64,000 nt of DNA from Mesorhizobium sp. Its GTDB lineage: Bacteria > Pseudomonadota > Alphaproteobacteria > Rhizobiales > Rhizobiaceae. The notes below the pieces were generated by a model that made no database searches, was not told where the DNA came from, and was given only the letters and a program-made list of their open reading frames with translations. A program made the position numbers and the translations under genes. Positions 61,049 to 64,000 of this stretch are shown here, piece by piece (positions within the stretch are counted from its first letter, which is position 1; each line of letters starts with the position of its first letter). The DNA lies in the NCBI GenBank assembly GCA_022833215.1, contig JAIPUZ010000061.1, forward strand, positions 1 through 64,000, written 5' to 3'.

Positions 61049-62026
61049 ATGGCAAGGGATATCATTGACCGGGGGCAGTCGACGGCAATGCCGATGGGTG
61101 AACTGACCGCTGCCATTCACGAGCGGATAACGGCCATGCCGGCGCAGCTTGCCGCCGGTGCCCGCTTCATCCTCGACCACCCCGATGTGGTGGTGACATC
61201 CTCGATGCGCGACATCGCCATGTCGATAGGTGTGGCCCCGGCAACGCTGGTGCGGCTGGCGCGGGCGCTCGGCTTCCCCGACTGGTCGTCGCTGCGTGAA
61301 ATATACGTCGCCTCCTATCGCGGCACGCCGGGGCTTTACGCGCGAGGGGCATCCGCGCTGGTCGAGGGCGGGGGAGAGGAAAGCCTGCTTGGCCGCATGA
61401 CCGGCACCCTGGCGGCGGACACGACGCGCCTCGGCCTCGTCAACGATGCCGCGACCTTCGACGCGGCCGTGCGCCGGCTGGCGGAAGCGCCGCGCATCTA
61501 TGTGGCGGCCTTCCTGTCCTGCCGCGCGCCGGGGCTGACCTTCACCTACATCTCGCGCCTGTTCCGTGATGAGGTGCATCTGAGCGAGGCGTCGGGTTCC
61601 TCGCTGGTCACCGAGCTTGCCACGCTCAGCGAGAAGGACGTGGTGCTGTCGATCAACTTCAGCCCCTATTCGCGCGACTCCCTGCTGGTTGGCGGCGCGG
61701 TGAAGCGTTCGGAAGCGGGGCTGATCTCGCTGGCCGACAGCCGCGTAACCCCGCTGACCGACGTGGCCGAGCACGTTCTGCTGTTCGAGACGGCAAGCCC
61801 CTCCTTCTTTCCCACCATCGTCGCGGCCACGGCGCTGGTCGAAGCGCTGGCTGCCGGCATGATGCGCCATCTCGGCGTGAAGGCGGCCGAACATCTGACG
61901 CGCGTGGAGGAAAGCCTCTACGCCGCCGACACCTATGTGGAGGCCAATGCCCGCAGCCGCGACCCCAACCCCGGCTCTGACCCCACCCCGAAATCAGGTC
62001 CACCCACCACCGGAAACCAGTCATGA
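61049..62026 (+). CDS. MurR/RpiR-family transcriptional regulator
   Basis: Regulator of 325 residues with an N-terminal HTH_6 (AGARFILDHPDVVVTSSMRDIAMSIGVAPATLVRLARALG, ~30-70, key parts) and a C-terminal SIS domain that binds a phosphosugar or similar ligand (LVTELATLSEKDVVLSINFS; GLISLADSRVTPL). ATG 61049 fits the family. The frame is open to 60917 but those codons are not conserved-looking. It overlaps the start of a 61-codon remnant by four bases and may once have been co-transcribed with a full aminotransferase gene. Confidence 0.86.
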   Translation: MARDIIDRGQSTAMPMGELTAAIHERITAMPAQLAAGARFILDHPDVVVTSSMRDIAMSIGVAPATLVRLARALGFPDWSSLREIYVASYRGTPGLYARGASALVEGGGEESLLGRMTGTLAADTTRLGLVNDAATFDAAVRRLAEAPRIYVAAFLSCRAPGLTFTYISRLFRDEVHLSEASGSSLVTELATLSEKDVVLSINFSPYSRDSLLVGGAVKRSEAGLISLADSRVTPLTDVAEHVLLFETASPSFFPTIVAATALVEALAAGMMRHLGVKAAEHLTRVEESLYAADTYVEANARSRDPNPGSDPTPKSGPPTTGNQS

Positions 62027-62208
62027 CCACGCATGTCTTCCACCGCGCACTGAAGTCGGTTCTGCCTTATGTGGCGGGCTGCGTCGATGGCCGCGCGGGC
62101 GACCACATCCTGCTGGCGCCGCCCCACACCGTCACTCCGGCCGACATCGAAGAGATCGTCTCGCGCCCCGGCGAGGTCGTGGATGCCACGCTCGCGGCGG
62201 TCACCTGA
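62023..62208 (+). pseudogene. Class III aminotransferase remnant (internal deletion)
   Basis: The 61-codon ORF reads as two ends of one enzyme. MTTHVFHRALKSVLPYVAG resembles the first residues of class III aminotransferases. VDGRAGDHILLAPPHTVTPADIEEI matches the usual end, where G-x-x-x-G-D-H-x-L-L-A-P-P is followed by the last helix. About 380-400 residues, including the PLP lysine, are missing, so the product cannot be an enzyme. It starts within the RpiR stop (ATGA). An in-frame deletion through the Gly-rich ends is inferred. Confidence 0.6.
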
Positions 62209-62230
62209 AAAGCGACATGCGCCGGGACAC

Positions 62231-63373
62231 TCATCTGGACAGGTCGCCGGCGATGATGATCCGCTGGATGTCGCTCGTTCCTTCGTAGATCCGGCAGATT
62301 CGGGCGTCGCGATAGATGCGCTCGACGGGAAAATCCTTGAGATAGCCATAGCCGCCGTGGATCTGGATGGCTTCGGACGCTACCTTTTCGGCAAGCTCCG
62401 ATGCGAAAAGCTTCGCCATGGCGGCCTCGCTCTTGCATGGTGCGCCGGCGTCGCGCAGCCGCGCCACCTGATGGAGGAAGCTGCGCGCCACCTCCACCTC
62501 GGTGCACATGTCGGCCAGCCGGAAGCCGACCGCCTGATGCTGGATGATCGGCTTGCCGAAGGTCTGCCGGTCCCTTGCATAGGCATGCGCCTGCTCGAAC
62601 GCCGCCCGCGCCAGACCGACGGATTGCGCCGCGATGCCCAGCCTGCCTAGTTCCAGCGTGCTCATGGCCAGCGCGTAGCCGCCTCCGGGCTGGCCCAGAA
62701 CATCCTCGTCGGCAACGAACACCTCGTCCAGCTGAACCTGACAGGTTTCCGAAGCGGAGAGGCCGAGCTTTTCCTCGACGCGCGTGGCGCGATATCCTTC
62801 GGCCGCCGTCGACACCAGAAAGGCAGTGATACGGCGGCGTGGATCGTCGCTTTCCGTGGCGGCGAATACGATCGCCACATCTGCGGACTTGCCGTTCGAC
62901 ATGAATTGCTTGGCCCCCGAAATCCGGTAGCCGCCGGGACATTTCATCGCTCTGGTGCGGATGGCGAAGGCATTGGAACCGGCTTCCGGTTCAGTGAGGC
63001 CAAAAGCGCCGTTCATCGTGCCGCGTGCGAGCGGGCGCAGGAAGCGCTCCTTCTGATCCTGCGTGCCGTGCGTGCGAATGGGTGTGCTGACGAGGCCGTT
63101 GTGGAGCGCCATCATCGCGCCGATACTGCCGTCCGCCACAGTTATTTCCTCGACTGCAAGCACATAGCTTACGTGATCGCTTCCCACCCCGCCCCATTCC
63201 TCGGGAACGAGCATGCCGAGGAATCCGAGTTCTCCAAGCGCGGCCATCTCGGCGCGTGGAAATGCCTTGTTGATGTCGCGTTCCGATGCTCCTGCAGCAA
63301 GAACGTCGCGCGCGAAAGCGCGTGCGCTGTCGCGGATCATTCGCTGGTCGTCGTTCAACAGACAATCGTGCAT
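62231..63373 (-). CDS. Acyl-CoA dehydrogenase
   Basis: FAD enzyme of 380 residues that makes a 2-enoyl-CoA. GLTEPEAGSNAF (~120), EKLGLSASETCQVQLDEVFV, QAVGFRLADMCTEVEVAR and the C-terminal IHGGYGYLKDFPVERIYRDAR with IYEGTSDIQRIIIA (catalytic Glu) are standard for short/branched-chain types. ATG 63373 follows GAAGG, and the extension to 63412 is rejected. It is 13 bases after the CoA-transferase stop, in the same leftward operon. Confidence 0.9.
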   Translation of the reverse strand: MHDCLLNDDQRMIRDSARAFARDVLAAGASERDINKAFPRAEMAALGELGFLGMLVPEEWGGVGSDHVSYVLAVEEITVADGSIGAMMALHNGLVSTPIRTHGTQDQKERFLRPLARGTMNGAFGLTEPEAGSNAFAIRTRAMKCPGGYRISGAKQFMSNGKSADVAIVFAATESDDPRRRITAFLVSTAAEGYRATRVEEKLGLSASETCQVQLDEVFVADEDVLGQPGGGYALAMSTLELGRLGIAAQSVGLARAAFEQAHAYARDRQTFGKPIIQHQAVGFRLADMCTEVEVARSFLHQVARLRDAGAPCKSEAAMAKLFASELAEKVASEAIQIHGGYGYLKDFPVERIYRDARICRIYEGTSDIQRIIIAGDLSR

Positions 63374-63386
63374 GATGCGCCTTCCC

Positions 63387-64000
63387 CTATCGTTCGTTTG
63401 CGAGCACGCCATCGCGCACCAGAATGTCTATCTGCCCGGCATCCATGCCGAGCACTTCCGACAGCACCTGCCGTCCATCCGCGCCCAGCCTTGGAGGAGG
63501 CGAACTGCGCGATACCGCCATGCCCGAGAACCTGACCGGCTGGGTCATGGTGGTGATGCGCGTTCCTTCAGGCGTGTCGATTGCGTGCAGCACTCCGCGT
63601 TGGCGGGCCTGAGGACTCGCGATTGCCTGGCTTGCCGTCAGGATCGGTGAACAGGGCACGTCGTGGTGCTGGAGGGTGTTAATGACCTCCTCGACGCTGC
63701 GCGTGCCGCTCCATGCCTCGATATATTGTTTGAGCTGTTCGTGATTTTCATTGCGCCGGCCGTTGTCGCAAAACCGCTCGTCTCGTGAAAGGTCGGGGTT
63801 GCCCATAGCCTCGGCGAGGCGCGCGAACTGTTTCGGATTGAGGACGGCGATGGTGAAGTGCCCGTCACGGGCCCGGAAGACGCCGAAGGGAGCTCCCAGA
63901 GGGTGGCGGTTGCCGACGCGTGAGGGCGGCGCCTCGCCATAGAAATGCTGTGCCAGCGCGGCTGGAAGGAAGCTGGTCAGGCAGTCATGCATGGCGACAT
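63387..64000 (-). CDS. CaiB/BaiF-family CoA-transferase (5' partial)
   Basis: C-terminal half of a family III CoA-transferase; the frame is open past the right edge, so the start and catalytic Asp region are outside the window. NRHPLGAPFGVFRARDGHFTIAVLNPKQF, the LEDV-like EEVINTLQHHDVPCSPIL and the end DGRQVLSEVLGMDAGQI are typical. It should transfer CoA to a carboxylic acid, giving the thioester used by the acyl-CoA dehydrogenase next to it. Confidence 0.86.
   Translation of the reverse strand, partial: VAMHDCLTSFLPAALAQHFYGEAPPSRVGNRHPLGAPFGVFRARDGHFTIAVLNPKQFARLAEAMGNPDLSRDERFCDNGRRNENHEQLKQYIEAWSGTRSVEEVINTLQHHDVPCSPILTASQAIASPQARQRGVLHAIDTPEGTRITTMTQPVRFSGMAVSRSSPPPRLGADGRQVLSEVLGMDAGQIDILVRDGVLANER

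Noticed and set aside
1..64000. CRISPR arrays, tRNA or rRNA genes, prophage modules
   Set aside because: No regularly spaced repeats, cloverleaf-like sequences, rRNA motifs, integrase or phage structural genes were seen; the only mobile gene is the IS110-type transposase.

Overview
The window is GC-rich chromosomal DNA from an alphaproteobacterium, most likely of the order Hyphomicrobiales (Rhizobiales; Phyllobacteriaceae/Brucellaceae-like). The assignment is inferred from gene content: an Omp25/RopB-type porin domain, HugZ with DUF2470, a class III cyclase with a TolB-like/TPR tail, a dense set of ABC and TRAP uptake operons, and a cobalamin-riboswitch FecCD transporter. No rRNA, tRNA or CRISPR array was seen. 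The genes at both edges are cut.

Left third (1-26,300): metals, haem and redox. It opens with the end of a haem-type TonB receptor fused in frame to an Omp25-like barrel, then an SbmA/YddA-like ABC protein, an IS110-family insertion and a HugZ haem-utilisation gene. A DUF1778/GNAT toxin-antitoxin pair with a palindromic operator follows. Next is a set that looks like one circuit: a class III nucleotide cyclase, a consensus CRP half-site pair (TGTGA-N6-TCACA), a 1418-residue protein joining a cytochrome P450 to a DyP-type peroxidase across membrane segments, and a convergent Crp/Fnr regulator. A cobalamin riboswitch then leads a five-gene operon (binding protein, permease, ATPase, pseudoazurin, methyltransferase). 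A FecI/FecR/receptor cell-surface signalling cluster follows, with two copies of one sigma promoter, a periplasmic binding protein and a siderophore-interacting flavoprotein. A NUDIX gene ends this part.

Middle (26,600-45,530): uptake and catabolism of amino- and acid-type compounds. A class III aminotransferase, a polar amino acid ABC system, an FAH-family hydrolase and a LacI regulator run rightward. A second aminotransferase and an IclR regulator run leftward. A TRAP transporter with a CtBP-type dehydrogenase and a complete peptide ABC transporter follow. A LacI-like palindrome inside the identical 16-base sequence TTGACTTAACGTTAAA lies before both the first aminotransferase and the TRAP operon, which suggests one shared repressor.

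Right third (45,600-64,000): two divergent operons start between 51,507 and 51,847. Leftward are a ferredoxin reductase and denD-ltnD-otnK-otnC-otnI, a complete four-carbon acid sugar (threonate/erythronate) pathway. Rightward are a creatininase-family amidohydrolase, an NMT1/THI5-type ABC transporter, a cytosine-deaminase-like hydrolase and an FAD oxidoreductase, ended by a strong terminator and followed by a RutR-like TetR gene, an adrenodoxin-type ferredoxin, a P5C-dehydrogenase-like enzyme and an RpiR regulator. A 61-codon scar of a class III aminotransferase, an acyl-CoA dehydrogenase and a partial CoA-transferase close the window. The substrate of the rightward operon is not clear from the sequence.
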